Shown piece after piece: positions 8,866-19,400 of a stretch of 64,000 nucleotides of DNA. The translations under genes were made by a program, and so were the position numbers. Every line of letters begins with the position of its first letter. Position 1 is the first letter of the stretch. Under the pieces are notes generated by a model. The model was not told the DNA's origin. It was given only the letters and a program-made list of their open reading frames with translations, and ran no database searches. The DNA comes from an uncultured Cellulophaga sp. (GTDB lineage Bacteria; Bacteroidota; Bacteroidia; Flavobacteriales; Flavobacteriaceae), in assembly GCA_947492955.1 (NCBI GenBank), contig CANLOV010000001.1:608125-672124 (forward strand), read 5' to 3'.

Positions 8866-9306
8866 ATACTCTAAATAAAGGTTTAGCTATATTATATTCT
8901 TAATAAGCTTTATTTTTTTCTAAGTGTTAATTTAAACTGTGAAATTTATTGTTGTAGTTATGTCTGGAATAAAATATATAAAATAAATGAATAACTCTTA
9001 ATTAAATAAAATGTAGGTAATTATTAATCCTGATAGTAAATGTAATAAAGATATGAATAGTCTTAATAATGTGGTAAATTATAAAGTGTATTAGGTTAAA
9101 GATAATCGCTTAGATTATATGTAAAATGTCTTTAAGAGATTATTCTTTAGGTTTGTAGAGGATTTTGTAAAAAGAAGGTTTGTTTTGTAACTGTAAGGTT
9201 AGTGCTTTAATTTTTTGTTTGAAATTATAAAACTAAATAAGTTGTATTATTATGAGAATTAAATACAGTGTTAATATATATTAGGTATTAGTTAATGCTG
9301 TGAATT

Positions 9307-9344
9307 AAAAAAGGCAGTATCTAATTTAGATACTGCCTTTTTTT
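9307..9344 (-). terminator. Terminator of the GH117 gene (bidirectional form)
   Basis: Long stem AAAAGGCAGTATCTA / TAGATACTGCCTTTT with A- and T-runs on both sides, 27 bases beyond the GH117 stop on the minus strand. It could work in either direction. Confidence 0.9.
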
Positions 9345-9370
9345 AGTGGAATAATTTAATTGTGAACTAA

Positions 9371-10591
9371 TTATTCTCCTTTAGCTCTGTGTTCTACTTT
9401 TCTTTTAGAGGTAAAGCTCATAATACTTTGGTAGTTCCAGCTGTTATATACATGTGATAATCCCCATCGTAATATTTCAGTAGGGTCTTTTTCGTTGTCA
9501 GCAGTTCTGTTAAGACCTATGGCATGTGCGCTAACTCCTGGTATAACAGACATTATTTCAAAGTTTATTCCATCAGGAGACCATTGAATAGTGTTTTTTT
9601 CAGGACCATCTGTTGTAATTAAAGCAGCAATACCACCATTGTATGGCCAAACACAAATTTCATGCCCGCTATTACTAATAGGGTTGTATTTAGATTTTAT
9701 ATACGGACCTTCTGGCTTATCAGCTATTGCAACACCATGGCGTATTTGTCTACCACCAAAAGTAATTTTTTCTCCCATTTGTTCTCCTTTGTAATAAAGA
9801 TAAAATTTACCTTTATAAGGTACAATACAAGGGTCGTGTACTTTATGGCTATCAAAATCACCTTTCTTTTCAACGGCAAATCTATCTTGCTTATCACCCT
9901 TCCAAATACCATTATCAGCTGGGCTAAGTATAGGTTCTTTACTTTTTGTCCACGGTCCATTAGGAGAATCAGACCAAGCTAATCCTATTTGGTTTTTAAC
10001 ACGTACTGTATATGGAGATTTTACTGTTTGGTAGCATAAATAGTACTTATTCTCGTGTTTCATAATTTCAACAGTAAATACAGATCTATCATCGTACTCT
10101 CCTTTTTTACCGCGAGCCACAGCTAAGCCTTCTTCTTTCCAAGTTTCTCCGTCTTCAGAAGTCGCATACCATATATCGCATCGGTCCCAAGGAAATACTT
10201 TGTCATTTTCTACGTCACCCCCAAAACCTTGAGTGGTACCAGTACTTCTAGAGTACCATACATAGTATTTACCATTTTCTTTAATCATAGCACTAGGGTC
10301 TCTACGAACAACCCCTTCTTCATAAGCTAAGTCTCCTTTTAATGGTTTTAAGTTAGAAAATTCAATAAACCAATCATTGCCCAAATCTGTAGGCCATTTT
10401 AAAGCTCTTTTAGATGCTGCACTTAGGTAATTAACATTAGTTATACCCAGATGATCTATTTGTTCTTGTGTTATTTCTGTAGGCGCAGAGTTTTCTTTGC
10501 TTTCAACAGTACTTACTTTTTTAGTAGAATTACATGAAATCAATAATGTAATTAATGACAGATGAATGAATATTTTCGTTTTTAAAATCAT
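9371..10591 (-). CDS. GH117 alpha-1,3-(3,6-anhydro)-L-galactosidase lipoprotein
   Basis: 406 residues with lipobox LISC (Cys20). Full-length five-bladed propeller enzyme of GH117, which releases 3,6-anhydro-L-galactose from neoagaro-oligosaccharides. The acidic residues of the family are in place: RRDPSAM (Asp98), KVHDPCI (Asp253) and SGHEICVWP (Glu311 with His310). The spacing matches the known AhgA enzymes to within one residue. The lipobox indicates a membrane-anchored periplasmic or surface location. It is transcribed away from the regulator at 11125, and operator-like sites 3 and 4 lie between them. This is the strongest single evidence that the locus handles agarose or porphyran. Confidence 0.93.
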   Translation of the reverse strand: MILKTKIFIHLSLITLLISCNSTKKVSTVESKENSAPTEITQEQIDHLGITNVNYLSAASKRALKWPTDLGNDWFIEFSNLKPLKGDLAYEEGVVRRDPSAMIKENGKYYVWYSRSTGTTQGFGGDVENDKVFPWDRCDIWYATSEDGETWKEEGLAVARGKKGEYDDRSVFTVEIMKHENKYYLCYQTVKSPYTVRVKNQIGLAWSDSPNGPWTKSKEPILSPADNGIWKGDKQDRFAVEKKGDFDSHKVHDPCIVPYKGKFYLYYKGEQMGEKITFGGRQIRHGVAIADKPEGPYIKSKYNPISNSGHEICVWPYNGGIAALITTDGPEKNTIQWSPDGINFEIMSVIPGVSAHAIGLNRTADNEKDPTEILRWGLSHVYNSWNYQSIMSFTSKRKVEHRAKGE

Positions 10592-10967
10592 ATTTAGTTG
10601 TTATTTAGTTATTAAATGTATAGTGTATTTATTTTATTCTGATCCTTCTATTATACTAATGCTTTGTATAATATATAAATCTATTTGTTGTTTTTTTATA
10701 ATTGTATTTTATAGGAGTTTATGAGTTTTTAATTGTTTGATTTTTTTAAAATATAGCAAAATATCTAAATCTAATTGTATTAGTTTTTTTTAAAGTAATT
10801 TCATATTTTTTGTAATATTATTACTCAACTTTCACTAGAAATAAAGGTTGTTTAGCGTCTATGTTAATTTAATTCAAAAAATATCCTTATATTATCGTAT
10901 TGGTAATATGTTAAGTATTATTTTAACAAATATCAATTATAAGTGATACAAATCTTTTATTTTTTAA

Positions 10968-10984
10968 TGAATAAAAACTGAACA
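10968..10984 (+). promoter_or_regulatory. Putative agar-locus operator, site 3
   Basis: TGAATA-AAAAC-TGAACA, the best agreement with the consensus, 140 bp before the regulator start and about 376 bp upstream of GH117. The first 12 bases are identical to site 2. Confidence 0.55.
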
Positions 10985-11085
10985 TATGTATTAAGTGATT
11001 TTATATTGATAGATTATAACTAATCATACGTTATATTATAGTTGATTTAAATATTTTATATTCTGTTGAGTCTTAAATTGCATGA

Positions 11086-11102
11086 TGTCTAGTTTTGAAT
11101 TA
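11086..11102 (-). promoter_or_regulatory. Putative agar-locus operator, site 4 (inverted)
   Basis: On the minus strand this reads TAATTC-AAAAC-TAGACA. One hexamer is strong, the other weak. It lies 22 bases before the regulator start codon, where binding could repress the regulator itself. Confidence 0.4.
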
Positions 11103-11124
11103 ACATATACTAAAATTTAAAAAA

Positions 11125-12711
11125 ATGAAAAAGAGTTTGGGTTTGCAAAAAATGTTAAGCACTATTTTTTTTATAGCGTGTTTCTGTACTAATGCTCAAG
11201 AGCCTTACCAAACAAATAAATATATTGATAAGGCAAATCTATTAACGGCAAAAAATTTAGATAGCGCCATATATTATCTTAAAGATGGGATTAATCATTA
11301 TTCAATCGAAAAAGATACAACGAACCTTATCAATAGTTTGTGTCAACTTTCTGCATTGTATGATAATGTATTAGATTATGGAAAGTCCTATGATGGTTAT
11401 TGGGATGCTTTAATTTTAGCTGATATGTCTAATGATAGTATTTCTAAAGCCAGAATCTATCAAGAATTAGGTTGGTTATATAATTCTTACAGAAGGGAAG
11501 ACGAATCGTTACACTATTTTAATTTGTCTTTAAAATTAAAGAAGAAGCTTTTGCAGGAAAATAAAATAGGCGTAGATTATTTAATTAGCAATTATTTTGC
11601 TATTGTAAATTGTTACCGTATTAATAATGATTTAATAATGTCTAAAGTTTATTTAGATAGTTGTAATCAATACTTAAAAAAGTTAAAACCTTATAGAGAA
11701 TCATATTATGTTGAATCTGAAGAGGCGTACTATAATGCTGTAATTGGAGGGAATTATAATGCTTCTCTTAATAAGTTAAATGAGGCTAAAATATTTTTTC
11801 AAAAAGAAAACCCTTCTTATCAAACTGTAATAAACTTCTTAATAGGAGAAGTACATAGGTTAAAAGGTGATTTTAAAGAGAGTGTAAAACATTACAAAGA
11901 ATCGCTTAGATTTTCGAAAATGTATAACAGGCATTTAGGGTACAAGTTGTATAACTATGAAGCATTATCTGCCTTATATCAAAATAAGGGTAATTATAAA
12001 GAGGCTCTACATTATAAAAATAGTGCGCAAGAATTAAATGAGGATATATTTGGGAGAAGAAGTAAAAACAATAAGCATTTAATTGAAATAAAAGACAGGT
12101 ATAGGCTTCAAAAAGAAAAAGAAAAGGCATTGCTAAAAGAGGCTAGAATTGAAAAATTAGAAAATCAAAAGAGAATAGCTTTTTTACAGAACATTTTAAT
12201 GGGAGTAGTAGTAGTTTTTTTAATAATGTATGGTTTGTTACTTATTAGAAATTTAAGAAGAAAACATAAGTTAGAAAAAGAAAAAACTAATGAGGTAATG
12301 AAGCTAAAAAATAGAGAGCTTACAGCATCTGCCTTGCAATTAGTAGAAAAGGAAGAATTTATTGTTAAATTAAAAGAGAGTATTTCTAGAAATGATGATA
12401 TAGATTTTAAATCAATACATAATATGATTAAAGGTTTTCAAAATTCTCCTGGAGGAAATTGGAAGGAATTTGAAGCTAGATTTACCTCGGTAAATCAAGA
12501 TTTTTATGATAAAATTAGAAAAAAATACCCCAATTTGGGGCAAACAGATTTAAAGCTTTGTGCTTTGGTAAAATTAGGTTTTTCTAGTAAAGAGATGTCT
12601 TCTTTATTAGGTATTACTGTAGAGAGTGCTCATACGTCTAGATATAGACTAAGAAAAAAGCTAAAATTAGAAAAAGGAGCAAATCTTATGGAATTTATGT
12701 CAACAATATAG
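11125..12711 (+). CDS. TPR-containing membrane transcriptional regulator with LuxR-type HTH
   Basis: 528 residues: signal-like N-terminus ending NAQ (about 1-24), TPR-like repeats (about 25-310), a coiled coil, one membrane helix (about 352-372), a second coiled coil and a C-terminal HTH of LuxR type (LGQTDLKLCALVKLGFSSKEMSSLLGITVESAHTSRYRLRKKL is the recognition region, about 468-510). This architecture is a common one-component regulator in Flavobacteriia, sensing outside the cytoplasm and binding DNA inside. Its position between GH117 and the SusCD operon makes it the prime candidate to read the direct-repeat motif found in front of the locus units. The ligand is unknown. Confidence 0.88.
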   Translation: MKKSLGLQKMLSTIFFIACFCTNAQEPYQTNKYIDKANLLTAKNLDSAIYYLKDGINHYSIEKDTTNLINSLCQLSALYDNVLDYGKSYDGYWDALILADMSNDSISKARIYQELGWLYNSYRREDESLHYFNLSLKLKKKLLQENKIGVDYLISNYFAIVNCYRINNDLIMSKVYLDSCNQYLKKLKPYRESYYVESEEAYYNAVIGGNYNASLNKLNEAKIFFQKENPSYQTVINFLIGEVHRLKGDFKESVKHYKESLRFSKMYNRHLGYKLYNYEALSALYQNKGNYKEALHYKNSAQELNEDIFGRRSKNNKHLIEIKDRYRLQKEKEKALLKEARIEKLENQKRIAFLQNILMGVVVVFLIMYGLLLIRNLRRKHKLEKEKTNEVMKLKNRELTASALQLVEKEEFIVKLKESISRNDDIDFKSIHNMIKGFQNSPGGNWKEFEARFTSVNQDFYDKIRKKYPNLGQTDLKLCALVKLGFSSKEMSSLLGITVESAHTSRYRLRKKLKLEKGANLMEFMSTI

Positions 12712-12831
12712 TATTGTTCTTAAAAATACTAATTTCATAAGAAATTAATAACTGTTCTTTACGGTTAGTAATACGCTTAACTTATATTCTTTAATAGCAC
12801 AGAGAGTAATTTATTATTGCTCCAATAAATA

Positions 12832-12869
12832 AAAAAGAGGTTGACTTATTTAAAGGTTAGCCTCTTTTT
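12832..12869 (+). terminator. Terminator of the regulator gene
   Basis: Stem AAAAAGAGGTTGAC / GTTAGCCTCTTTTT with two G-T pairs, 120 bases after the stop codon at 12711. Confidence 0.8.
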
Positions 12870-13061
12870 GGGTTGTAATATATACAATTAAACTCTATAG
12901 TTTAGTAGGTATTGTATTGATGAAGTGTACTTATTCATAATAATATGTAAATTATTAACATTACACTAACACTATATTAAGTAAGTATGTTCTTAGGTTT
13001 AAGGTGAAATAATTAAAAAGCTTTTCTGATAATAAGATTTACTTTACTAATACATATAAAT

Positions 13062-13096
13062 AAAAAGGGATTGTTACTAAGTAACAATCCCTTTTT
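13062..13096 (-). terminator. Terminator of the SusC/SusD/glycan-binding operon
   Basis: Perfect 16-bp stem AAAAAGGGATTGTTAC / GTAACAATCCCTTTTT with a 3-base loop, 24 bases past the last stop codon of the operon on the minus strand. Confidence 0.92.
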
Positions 13097-13120
13097 CTCA
13101 ACTGAATTAAACTATACTTT

Positions 13121-14731
13121 TTATGGTCTTACGTTAAGTATTCTTAACGCCATCCCGTCTATAAAAAATTTAATAGGATCGCTGTGGTTCGCATTTTGCC
13201 CTCTTATTAAGAACTTTGAATTTGCAGTATTATTAGGTATGAAAGTTGCGCTTTGGAAAATCCATTCACCAGTTGGCGTAGAGCTTTCAAAAACAGTACC
13301 TACTACATCTGCATAATTCCAGCTAGCATCATAAAATACAATATTTGATGCTGCATTACCCACCGGAGCATTAGGAATTGGGTCTTCTAAATACACCCAG
13401 TAGCTAATTTCATATGTTTTTCCACCTTCTACAGGAAATTCTGTATTAGCAGCAATAATCATTCCTCCATTAGGTCTGAAGTTTATAGACATACCTTGAG
13501 CTTCATCAAAAGCAAGATTTGCATTAATTTGTATATCATATTGTTCCCAGTTGCCTCCCCAACCTTGGTATGGCCAGTCACCTCCTCCAATTTCAGGACC
13601 ATCAGCTGTGGTAGATTCAAAACTATAATCAACACCATTAGAAACAAAAAGGTTTTCAGGAGTTGGAAACTCAGTCACTTGTGCATCAACAATAAGATCA
13701 GAAGCAACTGCATCAGTGGTTGTTAAACTACCAGGAGTATAGGTTACATAAACTAGATCGTCAATATAAAATGGTGTGCCATCTAATTCAAGAAAAATTA
13801 AGGTTGCTTCATCACTATCCACAGTAGCAGATACAACAGTAGGGTTCAATAGAATAGGATTCATGGCATCCTTATTGTTTTCTATCCTAACCGTAAAATC
13901 ACCAGCATTAACCGTAGCGTCATCAATTTCTCTACTGAACTCTAAACCAATTTTATCATCTACCTGAAAAAGTCTATCTAAAGTAACTGGTTCTGTAGAA
14001 GGAATCACCTTTATTAATTTTTCATAGAAAAGAGTATCGGCATCGGTAGGGCGAAACCTAGATGCTAGGTATTGTAAATCCCAAGTACCTAACTTACTAA
14101 ATTTCATATCTACAAAATCATCTGTTTCCTCTTGCGGAAGTGATTTAGGATTACCACCTTCAGAAGACCAATTTACATTCTGAGGTTCCCCAATTGCGGT
14201 ATAACTCAAACGAATGGAGTTACTCGCTTCTAATTCATGTTCTGCATTATCTGCTAAATTTAGCTCCGTACCAGTACTACCATCTTCATTAACACGATAG
14301 GCCTTTAATACTGATTTAATCGAATCTATTACGGTTACAACAATAGTTGTATCTAACTCTCTAGTATCACTAGGTTCAGTACTATCATCATTACGAAAAA
14401 CATCTCCTTTGAATTTTTGATTAAGTACAACATCATAAACACCAGCTCTATTAAATATTGCCTTAATAACATTTTCAGATGAAGTAGTACCGCTTCCTCC
14501 AGAAACAATACGTCCACTGCTTGGAAGTGTCCATGTTCTAGATTCAACTCCTCGAGAGATATCACCGAAATCAATATCACCACCAACGATTACTGTGTTA
14601 GCAAAGTCTTGTTCTGATGTTACAATAATTCGATGGTTTACATCATTTATATTCAAATCTTCTTGCTCTTCGCAAGCTACAAATAGTAGCGCTAGGACAA
14701 AGAGCATGCTTAAAAATTTATTTTGTTTCAT
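13121..14731 (-). CDS. Surface glycan-binding lipoprotein of the SusCD operon
   Basis: 536 residues when started at the ATG at 14731; a TTG at 14740 gives three more residues, but the ATG precedes a standard lipoprotein signal (lipobox FVAC). After the anchor come PKD/Ig-like domains (about 30-150 and onward), a central region with two further beta domains, and a C-terminal jelly-roll resembling CBM4_9-type modules (about 375-536). No catalytic motif is seen. In the third position of a SusC-SusD operon, such proteins bind the glycan at the cell surface. Agar-type galactan as ligand is inferred from context. It follows susD by 11 bases. Confidence 0.82.
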   Translation of the reverse strand: MKQNKFLSMLFVLALLFVACEEQEDLNINDVNHRIIVTSEQDFANTVIVGGDIDFGDISRGVESRTWTLPSSGRIVSGGSGTTSSENVIKAIFNRAGVYDVVLNQKFKGDVFRNDDSTEPSDTRELDTTIVVTVIDSIKSVLKAYRVNEDGSTGTELNLADNAEHELEASNSIRLSYTAIGEPQNVNWSSEGGNPKSLPQEETDDFVDMKFSKLGTWDLQYLASRFRPTDADTLFYEKLIKVIPSTEPVTLDRLFQVDDKIGLEFSREIDDATVNAGDFTVRIENNKDAMNPILLNPTVVSATVDSDEATLIFLELDGTPFYIDDLVYVTYTPGSLTTTDAVASDLIVDAQVTEFPTPENLFVSNGVDYSFESTTADGPEIGGGDWPYQGWGGNWEQYDIQINANLAFDEAQGMSINFRPNGGMIIAANTEFPVEGGKTYEISYWVYLEDPIPNAPVGNAASNIVFYDASWNYADVVGTVFESSTPTGEWIFQSATFIPNNTANSKFLIRGQNANHSDPIKFFIDGMALRILNVRP

Positions 14732-14742
14732 ATCTAGCAATT

Positions 14743-16473
14743 TTAATTATTAAAATTTGGATTATTTAACGCTTCTCCTGTAGGAATTGGGAAATAGTCG
14801 TGTTGTTCCGATTGGTAGTTATCAGCAGACAACACATAATCTGCTCGAACAAATCCTGATATAAATAAAGGCGCTTCACCTTCACCCGAAACATCCAAGT
14901 TGTTCTCACGCCAAACTTCATCAGCACGTAATTCGTCAAAAACCTCTTTAACTATACCCCAACGAACTAAATCTTTGTAACGATGTCCTTCAAAACAAAG
15001 CTCTATTTTTCGTTCTACTTTTTGAATATGTTCCATTACTGTTTGTGCATTAGGAGTAACAAAAGTTAGGTTTCCACCATTAACTTGAGGGCTTATATGA
15101 AACGCTGGAAACATTCCACCATTCATATCCATATATTGCTGCAAGGTGAATACACCAGCACGGCTTCTTACCATATCAATATATTGAATGGCAGTCATAA
15201 AATCGCCACTATCATTAATTATAGCTTCAGCATACATTAATAGAACATCTGCATAACGAATATGTCTAAAGTTTATTCCACTACGTCCCATTAGAGGTTC
15301 TGATTCCATATGATACCAGTTAGAATGTTTTTTTACGTATGCACTTATTCCTCCACTCCAGCTAGCTGGAGATTCAGCAAATGGTTCTAAATAATAGTCA
15401 CCTTCTCCATTTCTAGGAGCAATGGTATAATTCATTCTACGCGATTCTAAATTACCGTTGTTAATAGGGTTGTTTGGGTCTACCTCGTCATGCACTAACA
15501 ACTCATGCAAACTATACGAAGTAAGAACCGTGTTAAAAGCACCATGTGCAAGGGTACCTATTTCATTAGAAATGGCAGATGCCTCAGCTCCTATAACGCC
15601 AGTTGTAGTATTATCTTTAAAGGCACCACCAGCTCCAGGAACTAAATCGAACGAGAAGTTTACTTCAAAAATAGATTCTTCGTTAAACTCGTTAAAGTGC
15701 GTAAAATTATCTTCAATATTACGTGTTAAACCGTATATACCAGAATCTATTACATCTTTGAATAAAGTTGCAGCTTTACCCCATTGTTCGTCATACAAAT
15801 ACACTTTACCTAACATTGATGTTGCAGCTCCCCATGTAGCTCTACCTACTTGGTCTGCTTCCCATGATTCTGGCAAGTTGTTCATTGCAAACTCAAGATC
15901 TGGAATAATAATCTGCGTATTAACCTCAGCCATACTTGATAGAGGTTGATTTAATTCTTCCAAACTTTGAGCAACTCCATCATGTATCATTGCACCTCCA
16001 TAGGTGTGTATAATTTGAAAATAAAAGAACGCTCTCAAAAATCTCACTTCCGCTTCAATTTTTGCTTTAGCCTCATCATCTAAAATATCTTCCTCAACTC
16101 GTTGCAGCTGCGTAAGTATGGTGTTTGCTCTAAACACACCAATATAGCATTCTTCCCACTTGTCTGTAACGTGATTTTGAGCATTGTTATACGTTAAATT
16201 TCTGAAAGGAGCAGGACGATACCAAGGTTGAGTACCGGCTATATCTCCTAGTACAAACTCCTGAACTAATTCAGAACCACTTATTCCTCGATGCTGTAAA
16301 GCACCATAGACTGTAGTAAGTGCAGAATTAAAATGAGCCTCCGTTTTCCAAAAGTTAGCTTCTGTAAGCGCATTTGGATTTTGTTCGTCTAAAAATGTGC
16401 TTTCGTTACAACCAGTAATAACTAGCGCAAGAAGAGCAAGACTTTTTATTATTATTTTATTCATTGATTTCAT
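14743..16473 (-). CDS. SusD/RagB-family nutrient-binding outer-membrane lipoprotein
   Basis: 576 residues with lipobox VITGC (Cys22). SusD hallmarks: LDEQNPNALTEANFWKTEAHFNSALTTVYGAL near the N-terminus, the helical region with AEVRFLRAFFYFQIIHTYGG, LRRADVLLMYAE-type sequence (IRYADVLLMYAEA), and the C-terminal block EGHRYKDLVRWG with the final YFPIPTGEALNNPNF. It lids the SusC barrel and captures oligosaccharide on the surface. It lies 12 bases after susC, and the following gene encodes the glycan-binding lipoprotein. A second in-frame ATG lies three codons later. Confidence 0.96.
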   Translation of the reverse strand: MKSMNKIIIKSLALLALVITGCNESTFLDEQNPNALTEANFWKTEAHFNSALTTVYGALQHRGISGSELVQEFVLGDIAGTQPWYRPAPFRNLTYNNAQNHVTDKWEECYIGVFRANTILTQLQRVEEDILDDEAKAKIEAEVRFLRAFFYFQIIHTYGGAMIHDGVAQSLEELNQPLSSMAEVNTQIIIPDLEFAMNNLPESWEADQVGRATWGAATSMLGKVYLYDEQWGKAATLFKDVIDSGIYGLTRNIEDNFTHFNEFNEESIFEVNFSFDLVPGAGGAFKDNTTTGVIGAEASAISNEIGTLAHGAFNTVLTSYSLHELLVHDEVDPNNPINNGNLESRRMNYTIAPRNGEGDYYLEPFAESPASWSGGISAYVKKHSNWYHMESEPLMGRSGINFRHIRYADVLLMYAEAIINDSGDFMTAIQYIDMVRSRAGVFTLQQYMDMNGGMFPAFHISPQVNGGNLTFVTPNAQTVMEHIQKVERKIELCFEGHRYKDLVRWGIVKEVFDELRADEVWRENNLDVSGEGEAPLFISGFVRADYVLSADNYQSEQHDYFPIPTGEALNNPNFNN

Positions 16474-16485
16474 AGTTATTTTTTT

Positions 16486-19400
16486 TTAGAAACTTAATTG
16501 AACCCCCATCATAAATTGACGAGCGATTGGATAATTTCCATTATCTACTCCTCTATTAAATAGACTATTACCACCTACCTCAGGATCGAACCCCGTATAA
16601 TTGGTAAACGTAAATGGATTTACAGAAGACAGGTATAGTCTAATTTTTTCAATTCCATAATCTTGTGTATTTGGAACAGTATACCCTATAGTCAAAGATC
16701 TAATACGTAAATAGGTGCCATCTTCTAAGAACCAATCTGAAAATGGTTGTACGTTAAAGTGTTGGTTACCTCTATGTGTAGGAATATCAGAGTTTGGATT
16801 CTGAGGGGTCCATTGAAAAACTTGATCTTGATGACGTCCTCCCTGATAAGCTAGCACCTTGTTACCATTATATATTTCTGTTCCATAAGCCATATAACCT
16901 TGAACGGAAAAATCCCAATTTTTATAGCCTAAATCAAGATTTAAACCAGCTTCCCATTGTGGAATACCAGAACCAGAGATAACACGGTCTTCATCATTAA
17001 TAACACCATCATCATTAATATCTTTAAACCTTATATCTCCCAATTCAGGAGAACCAATACTTGATGTGTTTAAGGTTTGGTACTCAGCCAATTCTTCTGG
17101 TGTTTTGATTACGCCATCATGTTGGTATAAATAGAAAGACCCAGCTGGATTTCCTAATCTTAAAATAGTTGTTGCAAGATTACTAGTACTACCATCAAAA
17201 TTCCTAATTCTACCTCCATTAGGACCAAGTATTTTACCATTTAAATTGGTAATCTTGTTATCATTTAGTGTCCAAGTTCCAGAAATTCCAAATTTAAAAT
17301 CTTCACCTATTGTACCTTTATAGTTAACAGCAACCTCAATACCCTTATTTACCATATTACCAGTATTAACAGGTATAGATCCATATACATTTTCTGCTCC
17401 TGGTTGCCACAAACCAGCAGAAGGACCTGTTAGTTGATTAAGTAACATATCTTCCTTGTCATTTTGATAAACATCTGCTGTAATGTTTAACTTATTGTCA
17501 AACATACCCAACTCAAAACCAATATTTGAAGAAACTTGAGTTTCCCATTGTACATCAGGGTTTGAAAATCTACGTTGTACTAAACCGTTTTGTAAATTTT
17601 CATCAGCACCAAAAGGATAGTTTACTCCTGATTCGATTACGGGTATAAAGGCATAATCTGTAATACCGTTAAATCCTACTTGTGCCCAACTACCACGAAT
17701 TTTTAAATTGCTAATAGCATCAACATTAAACCATTCTTCGTCACTTACATTCCATCCTGCTGAAAAACCATAGAAGTTTTCGTATCTACCCTTCGTAGGA
17801 AATTTAGAAGAACCATCGCGTCTAATACTGGCGCTTAAAAGATACTTGCCATCATAATTGTATTGTATTCTACCCAATTTACCCGCCAAAGTATTAGCAT
17901 TTATAGATTCACTTGGAGTAATTGGGCTAGATCCAGCATTTAGTACCTGTACATCATTGGATGCATCCTCGGCGAAAACCGTACCTGTATTCAAGGTTCT
18001 GAATTGGAATTTTTCATAAGAGGCTACGGCCAATAAATCTAAATTATGCTTTCCAAAAGATTTTTTATAATTTAAAATATGTTCTATAGTCTCTCTTTTA
18101 GAAAACCATTGATTGTATTGCAAAGTAGCCTGTGGTGTAGAACCAGATAAAGCCAAATCTCCGTTACGATCTAAAGCTAAATACTGGGGCTGAAAGAATT
18201 TTCTAAAATTCCGTGCTTCATTACGGCCAATATTTAATTTGTAACTCAATCCATCTAGAATTTCGTATTCCGCATTTAAAGAAATACTACTTCTGTTAAG
18301 TTCTCTATCATCAGTATTATCTAACTGACGTGCTAAAAAGCCATAAAATATTGCGTTATCCACATCATCTAATTGTACTGTATTTTGGCCATCAGTTTCA
18401 AATGCACTAAAAGGAGCGGTGTGGGGAGGGTTACCTATAGCAAATCCAAAGATATTCCAAGGTTCTTGCTTACGATTTTCTGTTGTTAAACTAGCAGATG
18501 CAAAAGCTTTAAACCTCCCTTTATTAAACTGCCCAGTAATACGGTTTGTTAAACGATCAAAATCTGAATTAATTAAAGTACCTTCTTGCTTGTAATACGT
18601 AGTATTATAATTGTAAGTTAGGTTTTCTGTACCTCCAGATAAGTTTATGTTAAAATTTTGTACTACAGCATTATCGTTTAGTACTTCTTCAACAAAATTC
18701 GTATCCCAATCTAAGGCGTTAGCATTTATTCTAAATGTTTGCGGTTCAGTACCATTTACTTCCTCAGAAGTCTCCCTAACGTAAAGATAATCGGCAGTGT
18801 TTGTTAATGGAGTTCCAGAAGTAATGTTTTGGATACCTGTAAACATATTTACGTCTATCTTCATTTTACCTTTTTTTCCACGCTTCGTTGTAATTAAAAT
18901 TACACCTCCTGCACCACGCACTCCATAAATAGAAGCTGATGCACCATCTTTAAGAATATCGATAGATTCAATTTGTTCTGGAGCCAAATTAGGATTGCCT
19001 TCTTGCGGGATATTATCTACTACATATAATGGCTCTCCTCCGTTTAAAGAAACTAATCCACGAATTTGCACGTTAGAAGCTTCACCTGGACGTCCACTTG
19101 CAGCTTGGATATTAACCCCAGCAACTTTACCCTGTATGGCAGCACCAATATCAGATACAGCAACTTTTACTAATTCCTCAGAGCCCACTTTTGCAACAGC
19201 TCCGGTTACTTCCTTTTTCTTTTGTGTACCATAACCTACTACTACAACTTCATCTAAAAGTTCGGAATCTTCTTCCATAGATAGGCTTACAGTTTTTTTG
19301 TTTGCCGAAACAACACGTCTTACATCTTTGAAACCTAGGTATCTAAACAATAAAGTTTGACCAACAGTAGCAGAGATTGAGTAGTTACCATCAAAATCTG

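Larger units (their letters stand above)
8774..9370. other. Intergenic region between convergent GH16 and GH117 genes
   Basis: 597 bases with terminators at both ends (8836-8865 and 9307-9344). The AT-rich middle has no supported gene. One segment at about 8959-8975 (TATGTCTGGAATAAAA) loosely resembles operator site 2 but lacks the second hexamer. Confidence 0.5.
10592..11124. other. Divergent control region between GH117 and regulator genes
   Basis: 533 AT-rich bases with no supported gene. It holds operator-like sites 3 (10968-10984) and 4 (11086-11102, minus strand). No clear TTTG/TAnnTTTG promoter was found on either strand. Confidence 0.5.
12712..13120. other. Intergenic region between convergent regulator and SusCD operon
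   Basis: 409 bases containing one terminator for each converging unit (12832-12869 and 13062-13096) and otherwise AT-rich DNA with no supported gene. Confidence 0.6.

Noticed and set aside
8959..8975. Possible seventh copy of the agar-locus operator
   Set aside because: Only the TATGTCTG-GAATAAAA part matches; the second hexamer is missing and it lies between two converging genes.
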